DNA from: Cichorium intybus
Lineage: Eukaryota; Streptophyta; Magnoliopsida; Asterales; Asteraceae
Direction of reading: 5' to 3'
Assembly (NCBI GenBank): GCA_023525715.1
Contig: CM042016.1
Span: forward strand, 82,790,882 to 82,854,881
DNA: 64,000 nucleotides
Shown: positions 26,221 through 36,170 of the stretch, in pieces
Numbering within the stretch: the stretch's first letter is position 1
How the letters are laid out: every line of letters starts with the position of its first letter
Notes under the pieces: model-generated
What the model saw: only the letters and a program-made list of their open reading frames with translations
Databases searched by the model: none
What the model was told of the DNA's origin: nothing
Program-made: the position numbers and the translations under genes

Positions 26221-26931
26221 TCATTTTTTTAACTCTTTGAACTTTTCAAATGTATCTGACTTATTCTTGATTAAGTAGATATACCCATATCTACTAAAAT
26301 CGTCAGTAAAGATCACATAGAACCGCGTGCCATCTTTTGTGGTTGTTCTGAAGGGACCACACACATCTGTGTGTATGATATCCAACAAACCTTCACCTCT
26401 TTCAAAGGAACCTTTGAATGGTGATTTTGTCATCTTGCCAAGCAAGCAAGATTTATATACATCATCCGACCCGAGGTCGAATGATTCCAACACTCCATCC
26501 CTTTGGAGTTGGGCGATGCGTTTCTTGTTGATATGGCCAAGGCGACAGTGCCACAAACACGTTTTTTCTATACCGCTCAAAGAATCAATAGCTAAAACAT
26601 TTTTACCATAATTATCAACACACATAATAGTTTCATACACTCCATCACAAGGCATAGCATTAAATATAAAAACATCATTTTTGAAAACTGAAATTGAACC
26701 ATTCAATTTATTAAACTCATAATAAAAACCTTGTGTGAACAATGCATGAAAAGAAATTATGTTCTTTGCCATATCAGGCGAATAGCAACAATTATGTAAA
26801 TCTAAACTAACTCCACTACTAAGAACTAGTCTATAGACGCAAATCTTGGTAACAGGTGACGTTCGCCTTTTGCCCATGACCAGGTTCAATCTACCGTGCT
26901 CCAGCTCCTTACTTTCCTTTAGGCCCTGCAA
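26221..26931 (-). pseudogene. Element D GAG-pre-integrase, zinc-binding region and first half of integrase core
   Basis: An open stretch of 236 codons. It has DLHNCCYSPDMAKNIISFHA, then WHCRLGHINKKRIAQLQRDG and a C-ligand region that reads DVYKSCLLGK, so the first Cys is replaced by Tyr. The core starts DIIHTDVCGPFRTTTKDG with the first catalytic Asp and continues FTDDFSRYGYIYLIKNKSD with the second. The loss of the first zinc Cys and the frameshift that follows make it inactive. Confidence 0.88.
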
Positions 26932-27463
26932 ATCAGAACAGATATGAAAACCACATCCTGTATCAAGGACCCAAGAACATGAAGAAGATGAGTTATTAGA
27001 TATAGAATATGTACCTTCTTGTGATGGCTTTACTTTCCCATCCTTGATGTCTTGCAGATAGCTGGGGCAGCTTCTCTTCTAGTGACCCTTTTCCTTGCAG
27101 TAAAAGCAGTCGGCTTCCTTGGTGTTCGTGACGTGTGGAATGCAGGAAGACTTGGCTCTCGGGGCATTGCTAGATGACCCGACATGAGTCTTTTCCCTCC
27201 AGTTTTGCTTCGGAGGGCCCTTCCTTTTCTTTCCTTTGCCAGATCCAATAGCCAGGTTAGGCGGGTTGACCGGGAGCACACTTTTCCCTTTAATCCCGTC
27301 TTCAGGAGTACGAAGCATGCGGTGGAGTTCAGCCAAAGTTGACTGACTGTTGTTCAAATGATAAGCCAATGTGAACTGGTCATAAGAACTGGGTAGAGAA
27401 TTCAGCACTATGTCAACAGCCAAATCCTCATGTACAGGAATCTCCAGCTTTCTAAGCCTTTCC
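26932..27463 (-). pseudogene. Element D gag C-terminal part and protease
   Basis: Gag resumes left of element E with RLRKLEIPVHEDLAVDIVLN and SLPSSYDQFTLAYH, LAELHRMLRTPEDG, a basic stretch, and the knuckle CFYCKEKGH. A TAG stop at about 27079 replaces the usual Trp after this His, and the last Cys (KRSCPSYL) follows in the same frame. The protease is next, near 26945-27010, with SWVLDTGCGFHICSDLQ and an intact DTG. The N-terminal half of gag lies at 43484-43935. Confidence 0.88.
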
Positions 27464-29859
27464 TGTAACATCCCAATTTTTAGAAATATTATTATTGTCT
27501 ATATTTTAATTATTGGATATACTTATTATATAGAAAAGAGAGTAAATAATAATAATATTAATTACTTATTGGTTAAATGACACTTTCCACGTTTCTCAGT
27601 TACGGAAATGTGTTGTTGATGATACCATGGTGGTATCATGAGAGGATATCCAAATTGATGAGCGTCTCAACTATGTTGAGCAACCAGTTGCGATTTTAGA
27701 TCAGGAAACGAAAACCCTTCGGAACAAAACTATAAATTTGGTTAAGGTTCAGTGGCGACATAGACGGGGTTCGGAATGGACGTGGGAACCGGAAGACGAG
27801 ATGAGGAATCATTACCTTGATTTATTTGTGGGCGATGACTTCGAGGACGAAGTCTGTTCCTAGTGGGGGAGAGTTGTAACGCCTGGTTTTTTCCCGGTAC
27901 GTTTATTTATTTTATTTAATTAATTATGTGATCTTATATTAATTTACTTAATTAAGATCTGATTAATTAAAATATTGGGCTTATAATTATTGCCATCTTT
28001 TAATCGTATAATTAAGTCCATGGGTTTTATAGCCAAACCCAATTAGAGCTTAAGTATTTTCTAGCCCAAAGGCTTAAGTTCTTAGCCCATTTAACATAGT
28101 ATATTAGGGCTCAAAACCCTAATTTCCTTCATTTCACTCCCTCCCTCTCCCTCTGTATCTCTCTTTATTCCCGGATTTGAGAACACAGCCGCAGTGTTTG
28201 GACGATTCCCGGAGATTGAAATGTTGGATTGCCACGAAACTTTAACCGAAGGTTCCCAAGAAATATATGAAGATTCTGACTGAAGGTATTTTGATTTCAA
28301 GGTATAGATATTGAGTTATGAATTTTGAAACATAACCTAGGGTTTCTGTCAGATTTCACTGCTGAGTCTCCCTTCTTGTAAAAATCATATCTCGAGTGCT
28401 AGGACTCAAATGGACCCACAACCAGTGCCCAAAGTTCACAAATGGAGTTGAGTAACTTTCTTAAGAATACCACTCTCGCTGAAAAGGATTTATCTATGGG
28501 CAACAACAGCATTTTTGCTGTTAGGTCTAATCCGGGTCTGCTGTGATATGTCATTTTGCTTTTATCATTTCTAGGGCTTGGGAAATGATCCAGAGTGATT
28601 CCAAGTTCCCACGTGTACATTACATATTGAATTAAATATCTGGAAAATATGGGATGTTAATTATTATTATAACTTGGTTAGACTGGATCCACACTCCAGA
28701 TCAGTGGACAGTCACCAGCTTATACTGGTTCTGTGATTGTCCACAATGTGAATTTTATATCCAGAGCTTGGCAAACCCTTTTTAATCGATTCAAACTCGG
28801 AGACTTGTATTTATGTGTCTTTTGTTCCTCTAAATTTTGGTTTGGGCTAATTCCACCCAAATGTTGGGTAGAGTTGGCCAACATCACCTGACTGTCCGTT
28901 TGAAGACAGCAGAGATATGTCTTTTTGTAAATTTTATATCTCTTTCATCCTTTGGAGTTAGGGGGGGGGGGGGGGTTCTTTATGGTTCTGGAAACCTATT
29001 TCATTGTAGTTTCTTGTAAAAATTATTTAAGCCTATGCTTCTGTTTTATATTTTGGAGTAATTTAGTCTTGAGCAGGAGGTCTGTTTTAGAGACCTTGCT
29101 GTGATTACTCCTTTCTCATTCCTTAGCTTCACAATTTCATCCTTCTAACCTTTAGTCTTAATTAGGTGAAGTATTGAAGTTTGCACATGCTTGGTAGCCA
29201 TATATTGACTTCTATCTGTTATATCACTCACTCAAGGTTTGTTCTCTTACACCGTTGTATTAATGTTTATGTTTGCTAGTTAGCTCGTGTGTGATTGTTT
29301 AGATATAATATTTAAAGTATGCTATATTATTATTATAAAATCGTACATGTGTACTGTATATAATTGATTATTACTATGAGGGGTAGTTAGGTAAGATCAC
29401 CAACGTTATACTCTTTATGAGGTGCGGGGATCGGGGCCAAAGGATACGGGATTTACCCGGTGCGGCTCAAACCTACAAGTCCGCCCTATTTTATATAAGC
29501 ACTGATTCGTTCTTTGCTTAGTTTATATAATTATAATTGGAAATGGATTAGGGTTGGTAAATGTGAATATTAATATGATGTTTGTGTTTGAATTCACTAA
29601 GCTTTTGCTTACGGTTTCCCTAAACATTTTTCAGGTGTTAAGATCAAGGAGGCTGTGGCTTGATTGGAGCACCGGGATTGCCACTACTAGGAGTTTTATC
29701 TATTTGGGACTATGTCATGTTATGCTTCCGCACTTAACTTTAGTATTTTGCCATGTTTTGGGTTTGAGCTACTTATTTATTTTGGAAACTTATAACTATT
29801 TTTATAAAATATATCTTTGAAAGTTAAAATATTTTGCGAAAAAATTTTAGGGGGTTACA
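27464..29859 (+). repeat. Element E 5' LTR, composite
   Basis: The 2396-bp LTR starts TGTAACATCCC and ends GGGGTTACA. After about 147 bp of AT-rich LTR-like sequence it contains a gypsy pol tail (27611-27863), a purine tract, and a second LTR start (TGTAACGCC at 27875). The 3' LTR has the same arrangement. A run of 15 G at 28961-28975 is only 5 G in the other LTR. Confidence 0.9.
27611..27863 (+). pseudogene. Gypsy pol tail (chromodomain-type) captured inside the element E LTR
   Basis: From 27645 the frame is open for 72 codons to the TAG at 27861-27863. It reads DIQIDERLNYVEQPVAILDQ, then LRNKTINLVKVQWRHRRG, SEWTWEPEDEMR and DFEDEVCS. This is the end of a plant Tekay/Del-like integrase with the chromodomain-type tail, similar to the end of pol in element F. 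A TGA lies just upstream, in the same frame. The copy at 41254-41472 in the 3' LTR is equally open. It is followed by TGGGGGAGAGT, a PPT, and an LTR start. As part of an LTR it cannot be expressed as pol. Confidence 0.88.
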
Positions 29860-29862
29860 AGT

Positions 29863-29875
29863 TGGTATCAGAGCA
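29863..29875 (+). promoter_or_regulatory. Primer-binding site of element E
   Basis: TGGTATCAGAGC, three bases after the LTR end, matches the 3' end of initiator tRNA-Met over 12 bases. Confidence 0.9.
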
Positions 29876-30100
29876 CACGTTTGAGGGAACTAGGCATTCT
29901 TAGGGATGTTCTAGACTCAAATTTGAGGCTCTTAAAATTTTATTTTCTTTAAAATATTTTCTTTAAAAGATTTCTGTAAAACCTTTGAAGACTAGTAGTG
30001 GAAGATCTCGCGGTGTGCCAGTCAACCAGCCTTGTAAGCTTTGTTTCATATGTTTCTTACTTTGTTGAATTGTTAATTTTGGATTGTTTCAACTGGTCAT
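29876..30100 (+). other. Element E leader
   Basis: Short untranslated DNA between the PBS and the first pol fragment. There is no gag: autonomous gypsy elements of this type carry roughly 1 kb or more of gag here. Confidence 0.7.
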
Positions 30101-30400
30101 TATGGGGGATACACCTCGCCTATCTGTAGCTTCTTGTTTAGCGACCGTGGTGGTTAGTGACGTTGCGATTGTTCCCGAGTTAGTGATGTATTCATGGAGG
30201 AACTAACTGGAATGCCGCTGGTTCGGCAAGTAGGGTTTCGTATCAACTTGGTGTCGGGCGCAGCTCCGGTAGCTAAGGCTTCTTATCATCTGACACCACC
30301 AGAGATGAAAGAACTTCATAGTCATCTTCAGGAACTGAGTAATAAGGGTTTTATTTACGCCGAGTACTTTTCTTTCCCCTCTTGCACTATAACTTTGTTC
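30101..30400 (+). pseudogene. Element E, first copy of the protease-RT linker and RT start
   Basis: From the ATG at 30101 the reading is GDTPRLSVASCLATVVVSDV. After a frameshift near 30190, VRQVGFRINLVSGAAPVAKA and LTPPEMKELHSHLQELSNKG follow, the start of a gypsy RT. It stands before the protease, which is out of order, and a second version of the same linker follows the protease at 30800-30970. It is most likely a duplication or template-switch product. Confidence 0.75.
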
Positions 30401-30439
30401 TATTTCGAATGGCATTCACGATTGTTACAAAAATTATAT

Positions 30440-30970
30440 ATAATTGTGAATCAGGCACGTATTTGCTAGATTCTGAGCCCGCTGCTGTTATGTTCGATAG
30501 CGGTGCCACTCATTCTTTCGTTCCGTACTTTTATTAATTGTTTGGGCCGGAGTATCGGAAAATTTGCTCGCCCAATGATAGTCGAGGTTGCTGACAACCG
30601 AACTATATATGTCACCGATGTTTATCGGGGTTACACACTCGAGTTTTCTGGGGTTGAATTCTTCATTGATCTTATTCCTATTGCGATACGGGAGCTTTGC
30701 GTTATTGTAGGCATGGATTGGCTTGACGCATTTGATGCGGAAATCCATTGTCGGAACAAACAGATTCGTGTTCGAAACCCTAGAGGTGGAGAACTTATTA
30801 TTCCGGGGGATATTCCCCGTCTGGCCTTGGCTTCTTGCTCATCTGCAGTAACATTTGTCGATGTCCCTATTGTTTCCGACTTTAGCGATGTCTTTCCTGA
30901 AGAACTCCCTAGTTTGTCACCTATTCGACAATTGGAGTTTCGCCTTGATTTGGTACCGGATGCGACTCTG
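30440..30970 (+). pseudogene. Element E protease and second copy of the protease-RT linker
   Basis: The protease active site is AAVMFDSGATHSFV near 30490-30530. After a frameshift, an open stretch from 30503 carries MIVEVADNRTIYV, CVIVGMDWLDAFDAEIHCRN, then GDIPRLALAS, SDFSDVFPEELPSLSP and LEFRLDLVPDA. The RT would begin here, but element F interrupts it at 30970/30971. The TSD ctctg is at 30966-30970. Confidence 0.85.
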
Positions 30971-31107
30971 TGTAATACCATGTTACTCTCGGTAAGTATT
31001 ATTATACTAGTCTTAGTGAAATTAAGATTAATTAAAATATTGTATGAGTTTGGGTAGTTAGAATTTCATTTGGAAGAAATTTGAAGTTGAAAAATTGCAT
31101 AAAGCAG

Positions 31108-31330
31108 GTTACACGGGTCGTGTAGGAGTTACACGGGTCGTGTGGGAAGTCTTGTTAGACTTGTTGGGCATACTGAAGGTTACACGGGTCGTGTAACAAG
31201 TTGATGAATTCTTACCATAAACTACACGGGCCGTGTAGTTTTGGACACGGGTCGTGTAGCTCTGTAGACAAAACTTCAAATTTCATATCGTAAACTACAC
31301 GGGTCGTGTAGTTTTGGACACGGGTCGTAC
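31108..31330. repeat. Interspersed palindrome array in the element F 5' LTR
   Basis: Seven copies of a 15-bp near-palindrome (tacacgggtcgtgta and close variants) are spread over 220 bp. Each has complementary arms tacacg and cgtgta around ggt or ggc. The 3' LTR also has seven, but one is gained and one lost relative to this LTR. Confidence 0.92.
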
Positions 31331-31956
31331 TGCGCACAGGCCCCACCCATTTAAGTCGCGAAAATTCATCTTTTGGCCAGATTTCTCTCGATCAAAAACC
31401 CTTCCTCAACCCTAGAAATATTCCTAAACCATATTAGGACCAAATTGGAAGGCTAGAACTCGAAGGATTGAAGTAATCTTTGGTAGAACTCGAAGTATTG
31501 AAGTAATCTTTGGTATTTCGCTTCTTGAAGGTAAGGTTTACGGTTTTAGCCCTTTTGAATGGGTTGATTTGGTTGTTTTGGGTTGATTTCGAGTTGTGGT
31601 GAAGAATCATCTGTGATTAGTTAAGAATTGGGTATAAAACTCTTGTTTTGATGTGTTGAGACACTTGTAATCATGAGTTTCATTTGTTGTAATCGAGTTA
31701 CAAGTTTGGATGATTGAAAAACAAAGTATTCACCTCTACTTGGTGTGTATGTGAATATGTAGGTGCTGGGAAACATTGAAGGATCGTTGTATCTTCAGTG
31801 GTGTTGAGCTAGGATTTCTTAGAACTTCAAACAAGGTGAGTAATCTCCCTTATATCAGTTATGATATTTGAATTGATTGAACTCTTGAAATTGAAAGTAG
31901 CCTTAGCATTTGAAATGACAATCTATAACTTGGTCAATTACCAAATTGGTATGGTA

Positions 31957-32128
31957 TAACGGCCTTTGAGGCTAGGAGATTGGATTTCGTATCCAAATGT
32001 TAACGGCCCTCGTGGCTAGGAGATTGGATTCCGTATCCAAATTATATGGCCTATATGGCTAGGAGATTGGATGTGATATCCAAATAATAACGGCCCTTGT
32101 GGCTAGGAGATTGGATTGATATCCAAAG
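31957..32128. repeat. Four tandem 44-bp repeats in the element F 5' LTR
   Basis: The unit runs roughly taacggcc, then ggctaggagattgga, then tatccaaat, four times with substitutions. The same array is at 38191-38361 in the 3' LTR. Confidence 0.9.
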
Positions 32129-32481
32129 GTCGATTCAAACAAGAATGTACACTGTATTGAGTTTTAACAAATTAATTATATATTTACATGTTAAATTGTT
32201 TATATGATTACTCATTGAGCTTCATGGCTCACAGTGTATGTGTGATTTGTCCCTGCAGGTGAGCGTGACCCTGCTAAGGGTAAAGATGTAGCTCATGGAT
32301 AGGATTATTCGTTGTAGCGGCCCGGCTTAGAAGAAGTTTACTTTTGATATATACTCCTTGATACACTTGTACCCTTTTGTAATAACTTATACACCTAAAC
32401 AGTAATTTTGTATGTTTAAAACTGTGTTTAAAAATGAAAAATTTTGGGTGTATTTTGTTTAAAAAGTCGGGTGTTACAAGT

Positions 32482-32492
32482 TGGTATCAGAG
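32482..32492 (+). promoter_or_regulatory. Primer-binding site of element F
   Basis: TGGTATCAGAG begins four bases after the LTR and matches 11 bases of the initiator tRNA-Met 3' end. The next bases diverge (TC in place of CC). Confidence 0.88.
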
Positions 32493-32629
32493 TCGTGGTT
32501 TAAGTGAACTAGGTGTCTGTAGAATAGATCCATGGACTTAAACCTTGAGAGATAATTGACACGTTGAACGTTTGGTTGTATATAAGTTTGTTATTATATA
32601 TAACCTAACAATTTGTTGAATTTTGAAGT

Positions 32630-33667
32630 ATGAGAAGTACTAGAAGTAATCCTACGCAAGGAAATTCGGGGCGTGGAGCCTCGAGAGGTGGTCGGGCCCA
32701 TTCTCAAGGCTCGGTTGGAAGAGGTGCGAGTGGACCAGCAAATGAAAATCCACGAGATTTACGCACCATTTTAGCCAATGTGGTACGTGAACTATTACCT
32801 ACTTTGATGAATGCACGTGATGAAAGTGCTGCAAAGCAAGTTCACGACAAACAGCCTGAAAATTAGAGTCAAGGGGAAAGTAGAGTTCGTGTTGAGAAAG
32901 AAGTCCAAGGAGAAGGAAGTTCCGGGAAAAAGACTGAATGTACTTATAAAACTTTTCTGGGCTGCAAGCCCAAAGAGTTTTCAGGGACGGATAATCCGGT
33001 TCAAGCTATGGAATGGTTGATGCATATAGAGAAGGTGTTTCGAATCAATAAGTGTGCTGAAGGGGATAAGGTGGAGTTTGCCACAAATCAACTAACTGGT
33101 AATGCACTACATTGGTGGCAAGTGTTTAGTAAGGCATTGGGTCCCGACTTGACCCAGTCTTTACTATGGGAACAGTTCAAAACAAAGTTTAATGAAGAAT
33201 ATTGTTCCGAGGTGGCTGTGAAAAGGCTAGAAGAGGAGTTTCTGCATTTGGAACAGGGATATCACACGGTGCAAGAGTACACGATGAGTTTTCTTGAAAA
33301 AGCTAGGTTTGCAGAGCATCAGATAAAAACTGAGAAGAGAAAGATTGATAAATATGTGTGGGGATTGAAAACTAGAATCAGAGAAATTGTACAACCGCTT
33401 CAGTTGTCTTCCTTCCGACAGGTGGTGGATAGAGCCACAGAAAGAGAGACAGAACTACAGAGACAGGAAGAGGAAAAGAAAATTGTGGAAACTAAACGAA
33501 AAGCGGAGGAACAACCGTGGACGCCCCAGAAAAAGTCGCAACAGACGGGGTCCAATTTTAAAGGCAAAGGTCCGAAAGAGGAAGCAAAGTGGTGTGAAAA
33601 GTGCAGAAAAAGCACTTTGGAAATTATCGAGCCGATATTCCATCGTCGGGTTGTCGTAACTGTGTAA
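32630..33667 (+). pseudogene. Element F gag
   Basis: The start is the ATG at 32630, followed by a Gly/Arg/Ser-rich N-terminus. A TAG at 32864-32866 interrupts it, and the same frame continues to the end. The capsid domain is well preserved: PVQAMEWLMHIEKVF, FATNQLTGNALHWWQVF, LWEQFKTKFNEEY, LEQGYHTVQEYTM and DKYVWGLKTRIREIV, then a highly charged stretch. The frame is lost in an A-run near 33605, just before the zinc knuckles, which continue in the next frame (CRNCVKQGHIARDC and CFQCGAIDHIRPNC). It would form the particle and bind RNA. Confidence 0.93.
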
Positions 33668-34764
33668 AGCAAGGGCATATCGCTCGAGATTGTCGGGCGG
33701 AGCGGAGGTGTTTCCAATGTGGGGCTATAGATCATATTCGCCCAAACTGTCCCCAAATAAAAGTTGGAGTACCTAGTGATAAACCTAGAGAGGAGCGGGG
33801 AGGAAAGAAAGAAGAGGTAAAGGGTCGGGGAGGACCAGTGGCATCACGGGCGTTCCAAATGACAGGGGAAGAGGCTCGTGAAAAAACTGATGTAGTTACA
33901 GGTATATTCACTCTAAATTCAATTCCAGTATATGTAATATTTGATCCTGGAGCTACGCATTGTATTGTGTCAACATCTATGATGTCTCGTTTAAATGTTC
34001 CCTTAACTCCTATGGATGAAAGTTTGGAAGTAGCGGTGGCAGATGGTAGATATGTTTGGGTGTCAGAACATATTGAAGGTTGTCAACTTAAGATCTACGG
34101 GACCTCTTTCCCTATAGATCTGAAGTCGATAACTACCAAGGAGTTTGGAGTAATTGTGGATATGGATTGGTTGGCAACATTTTATGCTAACGTGGGTTGC
34201 AGAAACAAAAATATTACAGTTTTAACACCAGAAAGGGCATGGATTAAAATCCAAGGCGAAAGACCGCGTCTGAGAATGCCGGTTATTTCCTTTGCTCAAG
34301 CCCGGAGTAGTGTCCGTAAAGGAGGGACATCTTATTTAGCATATGTGTCTGTTGCTAAATCGGAACAAATGGGAAAAGAAAGTGTAAAAATTGTAAACGA
34401 ATTTCCAGACGTTTTTCCGGAAGAACTCCTTGGGTTATCGCCAGACCGACAAGTTGAATTTGCAATTGAATTAGTTCCGGGAGCTGCACCTGTTGCTTGG
34501 GCTCCATATCGATTGGCACCTTCAGAAATGGAGGAATTGCGGAAACAGTTGGAAGAACTTCTAGATCTGGGTTTCATTAGACCGAGTTCTTCATCGTGGG
34601 GAGCGCCTATTCTGTTTGTAAAGAAGAAAGATGGGTCGATGCGTATGTGTATCGACTATCGAGAATTGAATAAAATCACAGTGAAAAAAAATACCCATTA
34701 CCGAGAATCGATGATTTGTTTGATCAACTTCAGGGGGCGACGTATTTTTCAAAAATTGATCTGA
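33601..34764 (+). CDS. Element F zinc knuckles, protease and RT N-terminus
   Basis: An open stretch of 387 codons. The two CCHC knuckles are at residues 18-50, the protease centre is near residue 115, and VIVDMDWLATFYANVGCRNK is near residue 182. The linker EFPDVFPEELLGLSPDRQVE then leads into RT (YRLAPSEMEELRKQLEELLD, GFIRPSSSSWGAPILFVKKK and MRMCIDYRELNK). The protease motif reads IFDPGATH, where the family has DSG or DTG, a change that would probably weaken or abolish cleavage. The frame is lost in an A-run near 34690. The first Met is not the true start; the product belongs to the gag-pol chain. Confidence 0.93.
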   Translation: MQKKHFGNYRADIPSSGCRNCVKQGHIARDCRAERRCFQCGAIDHIRPNCPQIKVGVPSDKPREERGGKKEEVKGRGGPVASRAFQMTGEEAREKTDVVTGIFTLNSIPVYVIFDPGATHCIVSTSMMSRLNVPLTPMDESLEVAVADGRYVWVSEHIEGCQLKIYGTSFPIDLKSITTKEFGVIVDMDWLATFYANVGCRNKNITVLTPERAWIKIQGERPRLRMPVISFAQARSSVRKGGTSYLAYVSVAKSEQMGKESVKIVNEFPDVFPEELLGLSPDRQVEFAIELVPGAAPVAWAPYRLAPSEMEELRKQLEELLDLGFIRPSSSSWGAPILFVKKKDGSMRMCIDYRELNKITVKKNTHYRESMICLINFRGRRIFQKLI

Positions 34765-36170
34765 GGTCGGGGTATCATCAGTTCAACATTCGAGAATCAG
34801 ATATTCCGAAGACCGCATTCCGTACTCGTTATGGTCATTATGAGTTTTTGGTTATGCTTTTTAGGTTAACCAATGCTCCAGCAGCATTTATGGATCTCAT
34901 GAACAGAATACGTCGCCCATTCCTTGATACTTTTGTGATTGTGTTCATAGACGATATTTTGGTATATTCTCGAAGCCAGACTGAACACAGTGTTCATTTA
35001 CGCCAAATATTGGAATTACTTCGCCGAGAAAAGTTATACGCGAAGTTTTCCAAGTGTGAATTCTGGCTGAGAGAAGTACAGTTTCTTGGGCATGTTATCA
35101 ATAGTGAAGGTGTCAAAGTTGACCCAACAAAGATTGAAGCTGTGATGAAATGGGAACCGCCTCGGAGTCCAACGGAAATACGTAGTTTTCTTGGACTGAC
35201 GGGTTATTATAGAAGATTTGTAGAGAATTTCTCTTCGATTGCTGCCCCATTGACTAAGTTGACCAAAAAGGGTGAAAAGTTTGAATGGGCGGAAAGACAA
35301 CAAGCAGCCTTTCAGAAATTAAAGCAAGTCTTATGTGAAGCTCCGGTTTTAGCCTTACCGCAAGACGGAGAAGACTATGGTGTTTATAGTGATGCTTCAA
35401 GGGTGGGCCTTGGATGCGTATTAATGCAGAAAGGTCGAGTAATTGCTTATGCGTCCCGTCAATTAAAAGAAGCTGAAAAGAAGTACCCGGTGCATGATCT
35501 CGAATTGGCTGCAATAATCTTAGCTTTAAAGCTTTGGAGACACTACTTGTATGGCGTGAAGTTTGTGGTCTATTCGGATCATAAAAGCCTGAAGTATTTA
35601 TTTGACCAGAAAGAACTGAACATGAGACAACAAAGGTGGATGGATCTACTCAAAGATTTTGATTGTGAAATATTGTACCATCCCGGCAAAGTGAATGTGG
35701 TTGTAGATGCCCTGAGCCGAAAACAATATCCTTTGAAGATTACATCCGCGTGTATGGGTGTGGCGAGCCGACTACCCGAGTTAATTCGTGTGGCACAAGA
35801 AGAAGCCTGCAAGACCGAGAACGTGAAAAGTGAACGAATGGTCGGGTATGTAAAGCATTTAGTTGAAAACTCTCAGCGGTTGAAGACCTTTAGAGGCCGT
35901 GTGTGGGTGCCAAAGCAAGGTGAGACGCGGAGTTTACTTTTAGAAGATGCACATTGTAGCAGATATGTTGTACACCCGGGCAGTACCAAGATGTACCGAA
36001 CGCTAAAACCTATATATTGGTGGCCGGGAATGAAAAGAGATATTGGAAGGTATGTAGAAAAGTGCCTGACTTGTTTACAGGTGAAGTCGAACCACCAGAA
36101 CCGTATGGCGAAATTCAACCGTTACCAATTCCAGAAAAGAAATGGGATAATATTACAATGGATTTCGTAA
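34716..36170 (+). CDS. Element F RT, RNase H and integrase zinc finger
   Basis: An open stretch of 484 codons. The RT palm has FSKIDLRSGYHQ, then TAFRTRYGHYEF and the catalytic IVFIDDILVYS (34940-34965). Between them VMLFRLTNAPAAFM differs from the usual PFGLTNAP, a possible damaging change. The thumb has FLGHVINSEGV and SFLGLTGYYRRFVENFS. RNase H has VYSDASRVGLGCVL with the first Asp, then DLELAAIILALKLWRHYL with the Glu, and YSDHKSLKYLF with the second Asp. The integrase HHCC region follows (HPGSTKMYRTLKPIYWWPGM, then CLTCLQVK). The frame is lost near 36085. Confidence 0.94.
   Translation: MFDQLQGATYFSKIDLRSGYHQFNIRESDIPKTAFRTRYGHYEFLVMLFRLTNAPAAFMDLMNRIRRPFLDTFVIVFIDDILVYSRSQTEHSVHLRQILELLRREKLYAKFSKCEFWLREVQFLGHVINSEGVKVDPTKIEAVMKWEPPRSPTEIRSFLGLTGYYRRFVENFSSIAAPLTKLTKKGEKFEWAERQQAAFQKLKQVLCEAPVLALPQDGEDYGVYSDASRVGLGCVLMQKGRVIAYASRQLKEAEKKYPVHDLELAAIILALKLWRHYLYGVKFVVYSDHKSLKYLFDQKELNMRQQRWMDLLKDFDCEILYHPGKVNVVVDALSRKQYPLKITSACMGVASRLPELIRVAQEEACKTENVKSERMVGYVKHLVENSQRLKTFRGRVWVPKQGETRSLLLEDAHCSRYVVHPGSTKMYRTLKPIYWWPGMKRDIGRYVEKCLTCLQVKSNHQNRMAKFNRYQFQKRNGIILQWIS

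Larger units (their letters stand above)
30971..32478 (+). repeat. Element F 5' LTR
   Basis: This 1508-bp LTR starts TGTAATACC and ends GGGTGTTACA. It carries the palindrome array (31108-31330), a 30-bp duplication around 31470-31510 that is absent from the other LTR, and four 44-bp repeats (31957-32128). Confidence 0.95.

Noticed and set aside
27464..27874. A separate solo LTR beside a truncated gypsy element in place of a composite LTR
   Set aside because: The same arrangement is in both LTRs, and the exact TSD tttcc lies at the outer ends only.
29554..29820. 88-codon open stretch, repeated at 43182-43439
   Set aside because: It lies in both LTRs of element E. It is kept only because the LTRs are copies of each other, and it has no domain.
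31108..31330. CRISPR-like regularly spaced repeats in the element F LTR
   Set aside because: Spacers are not unique or of equal length, the repeats are palindromic LTR motifs, and the DNA is plant.
33400..33756. Minus-strand 118-codon open stretch opposite element F gag
   Set aside because: It is a shadow of the real plus-strand gag and knuckle reading, without any domain.
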